Positions 7,783-14,006 of a stretch of DNA of 34,332 nucleotides are shown one piece after another. The stretch spans positions 1 to 34,332 of the forward strand of contig JAFCDK010000003.1 of NCBI GenBank assembly GCA_017609745.1, read 5' to 3'. Source of the DNA: Candidatus Pacearchaeota archaeon. Lineage in GTDB: Archaea > Nanobdellota > Nanobdellia > Pacearchaeales > GW2011-AR1. The translations under genes were made by a program, and so were the position numbers. The number at the start of each line of letters is the position of its first letter. The stretch's first letter is position 1. The notes under the pieces are model-generated. The model had not been told where the DNA came from and searched no databases. It saw nothing but the letters and a program-made list of their open reading frames with translations.

Positions 7783-8076
7783 TTATTCTATCTCTTTTAG
7801 ATATTTTTCTAAATCTTTATAATCTTTTTTTCTGTCAAGAAAGCAGATAAGGATTATACTTGGCTCAATAACCACATAAATAAGACGTGTTTCTTTTGAA
7901 TGAATATTTAACCTAACTCTAAAAACTTTGGAATAGGATTTTGAGTAAATCCTTTTATATCTATAAGGATTTTGTTTTATTAGTTGGATTTTTTCATAAA
8001 TAATTCTTTTTGATTTTTCATCGAATTCTGAAAGTTGTTTATTAAAGTTATTTAAAGGGATTATTTTAAATTTCAT
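7783..8076 (-). CDS. RelE/ParE-family toxin
   Basis: 97 residues with the RelE/ParE layout: N-terminal strand MKFKIIPLNNFNKQL, two helices (FDEKSKRIIYEKIQLIKQNPYR), then strands KVFRVRL, TRLIYVVIE and IILICFLDRKKDYKDLEKYL. RelE relatives cleave ribosome-bound mRNA and ParE relatives target gyrase; the basic residues R53/R55 and the DRKKDY end fit the RelE-like mRNA-interferase group better, but this is not proven. It overlaps the upstream antitoxin gene by 4 nt (ATGA type), giving a translationally coupled antitoxin-toxin pair. Confidence 0.85.
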   Translation of the reverse strand: MKFKIIPLNNFNKQLSEFDEKSKRIIYEKIQLIKQNPYRYKRIYSKSYSKVFRVRLNIHSKETRLIYVVIEPSIILICFLDRKKDYKDLEKYLKEIE

Positions 8077-8330
8077 CCTAATAGAATTTTGTTCATCTCT
8101 TCTTCTGTAGAAAATTCTTTGTTTTTAATACTATGAGTTATTAAAGCGTCAATTAACTCAATTTCTTTCTCATTAAATGTTTCATCAAACTCACTTTCAT
8201 TAAATATTTTTTCTCTCATACACTCTGCTGCTAATTCTTGGATATTTCTGTAGCCATAATTCTTTGCAAACCTTGTTGCAGCTTCAGCTAATTCTTTGGA
8301 TATTTTAAGATTAATTTGTTGATTGCTCAT
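8073..8330 (-). CDS. RHH-type antitoxin partner of the RelE-like toxin
   Basis: 85 residues. The N-terminus QQINLKISKELAEAATRFAKNYGYRNIQELAAECMREKI has the strand-helix-helix pattern of a ribbon-helix-helix DNA-binding domain: a short amphipathic strand, then two helices with a turn at GYRN. The acidic C-terminus (NESEFDETFNEKEIELIDAL) is the kind of tail that wraps the toxin. First gene of the two-gene transcript. Immediately upstream are a perfect 12-bp palindrome and tandem half sites that likely form its own operator, so autorepression is expected. Confidence 0.83.
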   Translation of the reverse strand: MSNQQINLKISKELAEAATRFAKNYGYRNIQELAAECMREKIFNESEFDETFNEKEIELIDALITHSIKNKEFSTEEEMNKILLG

Positions 8331-8332
8331 AG

Positions 8333-8360
8333 TATCTATAGATATTTATAGATATTTAAA
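8333..8360 (-). promoter_or_regulatory. Promoter and palindromic operator of the toxin-antitoxin pair
   Basis: TATCTATAGATA at 8333-8344 is a perfect palindrome 2 nt before the antitoxin ATG. Read on the minus strand, AATATCTATA occurs twice in tandem just ahead of it. TTTAAATA at 8360-8353 is the likely TATA element, which would start transcription at or near the ATG. The palindrome therefore lies between TATA and start, where a bound RHH dimer would block initiation. The arrangement is visible; binding is inference. Confidence 0.65.
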
Positions 8361-8389
8361 CTTTTCTATTGTTAATATAATATTTAATT

Positions 8390-9748
8390 TCACTTCCCCA
8401 ACTCCCCCAAAATAATTTCTCTGGTTGTCTTGTAATCTGCTCTTCTGTTGCTTTCTCTCATAACTTGGCCGATTAAGAAGTTTAGTGCAGATTGTTTTCC
8501 CTCTAAATAATCTGCAACAGCTTTTTTGTTTTTCTTTAGCACTTTATCAACGATGTTTTGTATTTCAGCTGTTGCTTTAATTGTTTCCTGGCCATTTGCT
8601 GTTGGTTTAAATGATTTCGGTATAAATTTATTGAGGATTTGTTTTGCTTTTAATTCTGTTATTTTTTTTGTTTGGACAAGTTTAATGAGCTCAATAAAAT
8701 GTTCTGGCTTGATATCAACTTGGTCTAAAGTTGTCTTGTTATAGTTGAGAATTCTTAGAAGTTCAACTAAAACCCATTTACTGGCTATTTTAGCATCAAC
8801 TTTTTCGCATATTTTTTCAAAAAACTCTGCAATTTCTAAATTACTAATTAATATCTTTGCTTGTCTTTCTTTTATTTTATGTTTTTTGATTATTTTTATT
8901 AATTTTTCTTGGGGTGTTTCTGGAAGATGAGATTTTAATTTATTTGCTAATTTATTCTGTACTTTTATAACAGGCAAGTCTGGGTCTGGTATAAATCTAT
9001 AATCTGCTGCCTGTTCTTTTTCTCGCATTGGCTGGGTTTTTTGTTTTCGAGAATCATATCTTCTGGTTTCTCTTTTAATTATTTTTTCTTTATTCTGCCT
9101 TTTTATCTCATATTCTATTGCCTGTTTGATGTTTGCAAGAGAATTCATATTTTTTATCTCAACCCTTTCCCCGTGTGTAGAAACATTAACATCAACTTTA
9201 ATGCCTGCTGCTTTTTTTACTGCTTTAATATAAGATAAAGCAAGAAGCAGTTGTTTTATCCAGTTGATAACCTGCTCGCTGCTAGTGAATTCTGGTTCTG
9301 TAACTATTTCAATTAGGGGGTGTCCTGAACGATTATAATCTATTGTTCCGGTTTCTGGATTCCAGGCAGCAGGGTCTTCTTCTAAATGCATTTCTGTTAT
9401 TTCAATACCTAAAAATTCTCCTTGCTCAGCAACTGGAATAGAATAACTGCCAGACATAGTATCTTGGTATCCTTTTGGCAAATCAGGCCAATTATAATGT
9501 TTTCTTTGCCAAATCAATTTTTTGTTATTTTGTAAGGTGTTTATTTTGGAATTTAACATAGCTGCTACTTGAAGAGTTTTTTTGAGTGCCTCTTTATTAG
9601 GTAGCATTGGTTTTGCTCCTGGAAGCCCAAGACAAACTGGACAAATATTTATATTTGGCCTGGTATTTTCACTGCTTGCTTTACATCTGCAGAATAATTT
9701 TTCTTTAGTTTTTAGATATCCGTGCACCTCTAAACCTATTTTTACCAT
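8390..9748 (-). CDS. gatB: Asp-tRNA(Asn)/Glu-tRNA(Gln) amidotransferase subunit B
   Basis: 452 residues. The N-terminus MVKIGLEVHGYLKT and CxC (20-22) with CPVCLGLPG (36-39) form the zinc-binding cradle of GatB. LIWQRKHYNWPDLPKGYQ and HLEEDPAAW are further GatB signatures. The C-terminal helical plus YqeY-like tail ends LIGQVMRESNRRADY and REIILGELGK. GatB binds the misacylated tRNA and activates it with ATP, while GatA supplies ammonia. The length lacks the large insertion of archaeal GatE, so this is GatB. Its partner GatA is about 22 kb away in the window; no GatC was found. tRNA-Asn is also present. Confidence 0.96.
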   Translation of the reverse strand: MVKIGLEVHGYLKTKEKLFCRCKASSENTRPNINICPVCLGLPGAKPMLPNKEALKKTLQVAAMLNSKINTLQNNKKLIWQRKHYNWPDLPKGYQDTMSGSYSIPVAEQGEFLGIEITEMHLEEDPAAWNPETGTIDYNRSGHPLIEIVTEPEFTSSEQVINWIKQLLLALSYIKAVKKAAGIKVDVNVSTHGERVEIKNMNSLANIKQAIEYEIKRQNKEKIIKRETRRYDSRKQKTQPMREKEQAADYRFIPDPDLPVIKVQNKLANKLKSHLPETPQEKLIKIIKKHKIKERQAKILISNLEIAEFFEKICEKVDAKIASKWVLVELLRILNYNKTTLDQVDIKPEHFIELIKLVQTKKITELKAKQILNKFIPKSFKPTANGQETIKATAEIQNIVDKVLKKNKKAVADYLEGKQSALNFLIGQVMRESNRRADYKTTREIILGELGK

Positions 9749-9840
9749 AAATAAAGGTGGTTTTGAAAATATTTAAAGGTATTGAAAAAATCAATAATTT
9801 ATAGAACAAAGTTTTGAGAAATTAGATAAATATAATTAAA

Positions 9841-9860
9841 GAGCGAGTGAAACGAGCGAG
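9841..9860. repeat. GAGCGAG direct-repeat element in intergenic region
   Basis: GAGCGAGTGAAACGAGCGAG carries GAGCGAG twice, 6 nt apart, and stands out as GC-rich in otherwise AT-rich DNA. It lies in the 204-nt gap between the gatB start and the 146-residue gene. The rest of the gap holds TATA-like sequence and no ORF. Role unknown. Confidence 0.4.
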
Positions 9861-9952
9861 TTGTCTCTTTCTGTTTTCTATAGTAGTCAGAAACATATAT
9901 ATACTTGTTTGACTTTAGAAATTTCAGCGAATTTAGAAAGTGAGATGTAAAA

Positions 9953-10393
9953 ATGGAGGATATAATAAAAGAAAAAACTAGTGCAGATCATTTGCTTTAT
10001 GTTAGCTTGAAGTATACTAAAACCTGTGATGTTATTATTAATTTGCTCTTGCGCTGGGCAAATCTAATTTCTCTTTCTATTGATAAATTACTCCAATATT
10101 CTAAAAAAAAGAAAAAAATCAAATCTATACCAACCACCCCCCTTCAAAAAGAAGAAGCAATTCGTAAGCTTTATAAAAAAAATGAGATTATATTAGAAAC
10201 TTTAGATGTTTATGATATGTTTAAAAAAATTGACCATCTTTCTAAAACTCGTGAAGGTGAATTTAGAAAAAATGTTGCTTTAAGAGTAGAATATAAAGGA
10301 AAAGAAATAGTAATTAATATGGACCAGTTAAAAGAATATTCTCAACTTATGGATAAATTTGTTGAAGAAGTTAGGCAGGTTATTAGTGTTTGA
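9953..10393 (+). CDS. Conserved-looking hypothetical, helical (146 residues)
   Basis: A mostly helical, charged protein. The N-terminal part SADHLLYVSLKYTKTCDVIINLLLRW is amphipathic and hydrophobic enough to bind a membrane or partner; the middle is basic (SKKKKKIKSIPTTPLQKEEAIRKLYKK); the C-terminal half looks like a small folded domain ending in helix EEVRQVISV. It resembles uncharacterised proteins I associate with Woesearchaeota/Pacearchaeota, but I cannot name a family. An SD-like GTGAGAT and leader precede the ATG, and it stands alone on the plus strand, convergent with the MetRS beta gene 7 nt beyond its stop. Confidence 0.65.
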   Translation: MEDIIKEKTSADHLLYVSLKYTKTCDVIINLLLRWANLISLSIDKLLQYSKKKKKIKSIPTTPLQKEEAIRKLYKKNEIILETLDVYDMFKKIDHLSKTREGEFRKNVALRVEYKGKEIVINMDQLKEYSQLMDKFVEEVRQVISV

Positions 10394-10400
10394 GGAGTAA

Positions 10401-10748
10401 TTAGCAAATCTTACACCCCAATTCAATATCTTTTTCTGGAGAAATTAAGACAACTTTTTCTTCTTTGCCGTCTTTTTCAACGACTGCTGCAAGTAACATG
10501 CCCTGACTTTCAACCCCCCGCATTGTTCTTGGCTTAAGATTTACAAAGAGGATAATTAGTTTGTCTTGAAGTTCATCTTTAGTATAAAATTCTTTAATTC
10601 CTGCGCAGATTGTTTGTGTTTTATCTCCAATATCTACTGTTATTTTATAGAGTTGGTCTGCTCCTTCAATATCTTCAGCTTTAATTATTTTTCCAACTCG
10701 TAAGTCAAGTTTCTGCCAATCTTTGAATTCTATTATTCCTTCAGCCAT
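10401..10748 (-). CDS. Methionyl-tRNA synthetase beta chain (tRNA-binding OB domain)
   Basis: 115 residues forming one EMAP-II/Trbp111-type OB fold: KLDLRVGKIIKAEDIEGADQLYK, then IVAGIKEFYxxxEL-type ICAGIKEFYTKDEL, NLKPRTMRGVESQGMLLAA, and a C-terminal EKDIELGCKI. This is the separate MetRS beta chain (MetG2), which dimerises and helps MetRS hold tRNA. It lies downstream of the catalytic MetRS gene in the same direction, with one small ORF between, so the enzyme is split into two chains. The convergent neighbour ends 7 nt away. Confidence 0.93.
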   Translation of the reverse strand: MAEGIIEFKDWQKLDLRVGKIIKAEDIEGADQLYKITVDIGDKTQTICAGIKEFYTKDELQDKLIILFVNLKPRTMRGVESQGMLLAAVVEKDGKEEKVVLISPEKDIELGCKIC

Positions 10749-10754
10749 TTTTAG

Positions 10755-10955
10755 TTATCTATATAATTTATTATGCATTATTTGTTTCATAAATCTAATT
10801 CCTTCTTTATATCCTTCTAAATAACCATCCCCAATTGGTTCTGGCATTCCTTTAACTAGTAGTTTTCTTTTTTGAAAATCTTCTTCTATTCTTTTTTTAG
10901 CTTCTGAGTATAATCCTTCTTGGTCTAATTTATTTCTTAAATTTTCGTGAGTCAT
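10755..10955 (-). CDS. 66-residue hypothetical between the two MetRS chains
   Basis: Acidic/basic helical protein starting MTHENLRNKLDQEGLYSEAKKRIEEDF, with a central MPEPIGDGYLEGYKEGIRF and a short basic end. Its ATG overlaps the metG stop by 4 nt (10952-10955), and its stop is 6 nt before the MetRS beta ATG, so all three are translated from one transcript. No family recognised. It has no membrane segment or signal. The tight coupling argues for a real gene, and its position suggests an accessory role near MetRS or tRNA, which is inference only. Confidence 0.65.
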   Translation of the reverse strand: MTHENLRNKLDQEGLYSEAKKRIEEDFQKRKLLVKGMPEPIGDGYLEGYKEGIRFMKQIMHNKLYR

Positions 10956-12400
10956 TTTATTTTCTTAAATAATATTTCACTTTTCTTGATATTTTTTATT
11001 ATTAAGGGTTTTTTAATATTATTGTAATTTATTGTAATGTTTAGGATTTTTGCGATTTTCTCGGATGTTGTTGGAATAAATGGGTAAAGAAGAATTGCAA
11101 TTGCTTTGATTGAGTCTGCGAGTTCATAGAGAACTTTTTTGTCTTTTGTTTTCCAAGGCTTGTTTTTTTGAATATATTCATTGCATTTGTCAATAAAAGC
11201 AAAGATTTGATGAAGAGATTTATCTAATTCATAGTTATTAAGATGGTTTTTTATTTGTTTTAATTCTAATTTTTTTAGAAGTTTGTTTGGTGTTTTTTGT
11301 ATTCCATGTTTTTCTGCTAAAGCAGTTGTTCTGCTTACCAAGTTTCCAAGTTTATTTGCAAGTTCGTTGTTGTGCCTTTCTATTAAATTTTTTTCACTAA
11401 AATCTCCATCATCTCCAAAAGGGATATTTCTTATTAAGAAATATCTGAGAGAGTCTGCAGAATATTTTTCTAATAATTCTAAAGGGTCAATTGCATTACC
11501 TAAAGATTTTGACATTTTTTTGCCATCAATTGTAAAATAACCATGTATAAATAGTGTTTTAGGCAATTTATAATTTAATGCTAATAAAATAGCTGGCCAA
11601 ATTGTTGCATGCACTCTAAAAATATCTTTTGCCATTAATTGAACATTTGCAGGCCAAAATTCTTTGAATTGATTTTTTATTTGTAACCCCGTAATATAAT
11701 TCCAAAATGCATCTACCCAAACAAAACAAGTATGTTTTTTGTCAAATGGCAATTCAATCCCCCAAGATACTTTTTGTTTTAATCTTGAAAAAGAAATATC
11801 TTGAAGGCCAGAATCTATAAAAGTTAAAATTTCTTTTCTTCTTTTTTTAGGGAGAATTTTATATTTTCCTGTTTTGATTAAAGTTGAAAGTTTTTTTTGA
11901 AATTTTGAAAGTCTGAAAAGATAAGCTTCTTCTTTTCTTAATTCTGGTTTTCTATTATGCAATGGGCATTTACCATCTACTAAATCGCTTTTTGTTAAAT
12001 ATTGCTCGCAACCTACACAATAATATGCTTCATAACTTCCTTTATATATTAATTTTTTATCATAAAGTTCTTGCAGAATTCTTTTTACTTCTTTTTCATG
12101 TTTGGGATTTGTGGTCCTAAGAAAAAAATCATTAGAAATATTTAATAATTTAAAGAGCTCTTTGTATTTATCTGCTATATTATCTACAAATTTCTGAGGT
12201 TTAATGCCTTTTTTTTCAGCAATTTCTTGTATTTTTTGACCATGTTCATCTGTTCCTGTTAAAAAAAATGTTTTATTTCCTTGAAGCTTATTCCATCTCG
12301 CTAAAACATCGGCTGCTATTGTTGTATATGCACTGCCAAGATGAGGTTCTGCATTTGCATAATATATTGGAGTAGTTATGTAAAATTTATTTTTTACCAT
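10952..12400 (-). CDS. metG: Methionyl-tRNA synthetase, catalytic chain
   Basis: 482 residues, class I synthetase that charges initiator and elongator tRNA-Met. PIYYANAEPHLGSAYTT holds the HIGH-type motif as HLGS (20-23). TGTDEHGQK follows, then a zinc knuckle with CVGC and CPLH. The KMSKS loop is exact at 295-299 (GKKMSKSLGNAIDP). An anticodon-binding helical bundle ends the protein. The C-terminal tRNA-binding OB domain of longer MetRS is absent and is encoded separately at 10401-10748. The ATG lies 30 nt after the stop of the 110-residue gene upstream, so both may share a promoter. Confidence 0.97.
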   Translation of the reverse strand: MVKNKFYITTPIYYANAEPHLGSAYTTIAADVLARWNKLQGNKTFFLTGTDEHGQKIQEIAEKKGIKPQKFVDNIADKYKELFKLLNISNDFFLRTTNPKHEKEVKRILQELYDKKLIYKGSYEAYYCVGCEQYLTKSDLVDGKCPLHNRKPELRKEEAYLFRLSKFQKKLSTLIKTGKYKILPKKRRKEILTFIDSGLQDISFSRLKQKVSWGIELPFDKKHTCFVWVDAFWNYITGLQIKNQFKEFWPANVQLMAKDIFRVHATIWPAILLALNYKLPKTLFIHGYFTIDGKKMSKSLGNAIDPLELLEKYSADSLRYFLIRNIPFGDDGDFSEKNLIERHNNELANKLGNLVSRTTALAEKHGIQKTPNKLLKKLELKQIKNHLNNYELDKSLHQIFAFIDKCNEYIQKNKPWKTKDKKVLYELADSIKAIAILLYPFIPTTSEKIAKILNITINYNNIKKPLIIKNIKKSEILFKKIK

Positions 12401-12430
12401 ATGGAAAATAGAAAAAACGATTATAAAAAA

Positions 12431-12763
12431 CTAACTAAAGTTTGCTCTTATATAATTTTCTAAGCCATCAGGATCCTGTCTTTCATATAAGTCTCTATCT
12501 CTGTATATTTTTTTGCTTCTATATATTTTTCTTTTTTTTATTTTAATTTTTGGAGAATCAAATGAAATTAATTTAAATTTTAATCCATCTATTCTTACAC
12601 CTTTAATTTGTTTTCTTTCATTTATAATTTGTTCTAATTCCCGATATATTTTATTTTCAATTCTTGCTATTTCTCTTGACTCGTTTATTATTAAGAAAAA
12701 CCAAGTCAACATATCTGGGTTATCTTTGGATCTTTGCCAATTATATCTTATTTGTCTTTGCAT
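12431..12763 (-). CDS. Basic hypothetical protein (110 residues)
   Basis: A very basic protein (MQRQIRYNWQRSKDNPDMLTWF...), with a helix IARIENKIYRELEQIINERKQ and an Arg/Lys/Tyr-rich tract (KIKIKKRKIYRSKKIYRDRD) near the C-terminus, suggesting nucleic-acid binding. No known domain recognised. A good TATA-like CTTATATAATATATTC on the minus strand at 12793-12780 lies about 25 nt before the ATG, supporting this strand over the hydrophobic open frame opposite. Located 30 nt before metG and probably co-transcribed with it. Confidence 0.6.
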   Translation of the reverse strand: MQRQIRYNWQRSKDNPDMLTWFFLIINESREIARIENKIYRELEQIINERKQIKGVRIDGLKFKLISFDSPKIKIKKRKIYRSKKIYRDRDLYERQDPDGLENYIRANFS

Positions 12764-12825
12764 TTTTCTACTTATTGAATATATTATATAAGAATTTATT
12801 AAGTTTAATATCTATTTTAAATTAT

Positions 12826-12896
12826 GCAGCTTTGGTTTAGTGGTAGAATACAAGCTTCCCAAGCTTGTGATGCGGGTTCAATTCCCGCAAGCTGCA
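12826..12896 (+). tRNA. tRNA-Gly(CCC)
   Basis: Complete cloverleaf: acceptor GCAGCTT/AAGCTGC, D stem GTTT/GAAT, anticodon stem CAAGC/GCTTG with loop TTCCCAA (anticodon CCC, decoding GGG), T stem GCGGG/CCCGC with loop TTCAATT, discriminator A. No intron and no CCA. An AGTTTAATA box lies about 24 nt upstream. The next nucleotide after the discriminator is already the stop codon of the convergent membrane-protein gene. Confidence 0.96.
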
Positions 12897-13373
12897 TTAA
12901 ACCAAATTAAAAAATCCTAAAGTTCCTATAAGTATTGCAATTCCTGCAATACAAACTCCTGTAGCAACAGCAGGAATTGCTTTTTTTCTGTCTAAATCAA
13001 GAAGCCATATAATTATTGAACCTGTCCAAGCGCCGGTTCCTGGAAGAGGAACTCCGACAAAAAGTGCAAGAGAAAGATAGCCCCAAGAACCCATTTGATG
13101 TTCTACTTTATCTGCTTTTTTTTGAGCATGTTCTAAGTATTTTCCTATTGTTTTTTTATAAGGTTTGAAATTCATTAAATTTTCATGAAAAAAATCAAGA
13201 AAGAAAAGTATTGGAAAAATTACAAGAATATTTAGTGCAAGAATAATCAAGAAAATTGGAAAAATAGAATAATTATTACTTAAAGCATATTGTATTGCGA
13301 TTGGCAATCCTCCACGAAGTTCAAATACTGGCGCGATGGTCAGAAAGATTGCGATAATTAATTGGGTGTCCAT
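12897..13373 (-). CDS. Small multidrug export family (Sm_multidrug_ex) membrane protein
   Basis: Integral membrane protein with four or so helices. FELRGGLPIAIQYAL after the first helix and PLPGTGAWTGSIIIWLL near the end are the paired re-entrant signatures of the Sm_multidrug_ex/DUF family, distantly like DedA; transport activity in archaea is unproven. The frame is open back to a TTG at 13433, but I choose ATG 13373 (158 residues) because the usual family start is just before the first helix and the extra 20 codons would include the TATA element TATAAAAAGC at 13428-13419. The stop abuts tRNA-Gly with no gap. Confidence 0.85.
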   Translation of the reverse strand: MDTQLIIAIFLTIAPVFELRGGLPIAIQYALSNNYSIFPIFLIILALNILVIFPILFFLDFFHENLMNFKPYKKTIGKYLEHAQKKADKVEHQMGSWGYLSLALFVGVPLPGTGAWTGSIIIWLLDLDRKKAIPAVATGVCIAGIAILIGTLGFFNLV

Positions 13374-13396
13374 AAATCTTGAGAGGAAATTTGAGG

Positions 13397-13428
13397 TTAT
13401 AAATATTAGCAAAGACAAGCTTTTTATA
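13397..13428. promoter_or_regulatory. Face-to-face divergent promoters
   Basis: TTATAAATATT at 13397-13407 is placed for the plus-strand gene starting at 13450, and TATAAAAAGC read on the minus strand at 13428-13419 is placed for the membrane gene starting at 13373. At the usual 25-28 nt spacing, each transcript would begin beyond the other's TATA box, so their 5' ends would overlap by roughly 30 nt. Confidence 0.5.
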
Positions 13429-13449
13429 CTCAAACTTCTTTAATAAGTT

Positions 13450-13776
13450 ATGGTTGAAAAGAAGAAAGCAAAATCTAAAACAAAGAAAAAACCAAAAAAG
13501 GCTAAGGTAAAAGTTGAAAAAGAAGAAGTTAAAGGCAAAGAAGTTGGAAAAATCTTTAGTTACTTTACCCATATAAGTGTAGCAGCAATAGAAGTTACTG
13601 CACCATTAAAAGTAGGAGACAAAATCAGAATTAAAGGAGCCACAACTGATTTTGAACAAAAAGTAGACAGTATGCAAATAGAAGGAAAAGACGTAAAAGC
13701 AGCGAAAAAAGGCGATAGTATTGGAATTAAGGTTAAAGATAGAGTAAGACCTCATGATACTGTTTATGTGATATAG
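13450..13776 (+). CDS. Free EF-Tu domain 2-like protein
   Basis: 108 residues. The first 30 are a Lys-rich disordered tail. The rest is a single beta-barrel of the translation-factor domain 2 type: GKIFSYFTHISVAAIEV, APLKVGDKIRIKG, FEQKVDSMQIEGKDVKAAKKGDSIGIKV and DRVRPHDTVYVI match the order of motifs in EF-Tu/EF1A domain 2 (G.V....V....L..GD.I.I.G...........I......V..A..G..VGI.........D.V). There is no GTPase domain. Proteins of this kind are annotated as elongation-factor-like in archaea and may bind RNA or tRNA; function unknown. Own TATA element at 13397-13407. Confidence 0.75.
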   Translation: MVEKKKAKSKTKKKPKKAKVKVEKEEVKGKEVGKIFSYFTHISVAAIEVTAPLKVGDKIRIKGATTDFEQKVDSMQIEGKDVKAAKKGDSIGIKVKDRVRPHDTVYVI

Positions 13777-13879
13777 TTCTAATTGACTAATGGCAATTAT
13801 GGATAGGTTTTTAAATAATTTTAATTAGGTTTCTTTATAGGTTGTTTATCACTCTTGAAACAATTTTAAGGGAAAGTTT

Positions 13880-13952
13880 GCCCCTGTAGTCTAGGAGCCA
13901 AGGACGCAGCCCTCTCGCGGCTGAAACTCGGGTGCGAATCCCGGCAGGGGCA
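13880..13952 (+). tRNA. tRNA-Glu(CUC) with unusual elbow bases
   Basis: Cloverleaf: acceptor GCCCCTG/CAGGGGC, D stem GTCT/GGAC, anticodon stem CAGCC/GGCTG with loop CTCTCGC (anticodon CTC, decoding GAG), T stem TCGGG/CCCGG (one T-G pair), discriminator A, no CCA. The T loop is TGCGAAT, so position 55 is G and not the near-invariant U. The D loop AGGAGCCAA aligns to archaeal tRNA-Glu as A18-G19, so the usual G18-U55 contact would be A18-G55 while G19-C56 is kept. All stems are sound, so it is probably functional. A CTTTATAGG box lies about 40 nt upstream. Confidence 0.9.
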
Positions 13953-14006
13953 TTTTCTTTTCTTTTTGATATAAAGTTTTTTATAATATAATTCTCATTT
14001 TATTTT

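Noticed and set aside
12513-12791. Hydrophobic plus-strand open frame of 92 codons
   Set aside because: It is the mirror of the basic 110-residue minus-strand gene; Lys/Arg-rich AT-rich codons read backwards give Leu/Phe/Ile. The minus strand has the better TATA box and operon context.
13374-13433. TTG start giving a 178-residue Sm_multidrug_ex protein
   Set aside because: The extension would contain the gene's own TATA element and lies before the usual family start; ATG 13373 is preferred.
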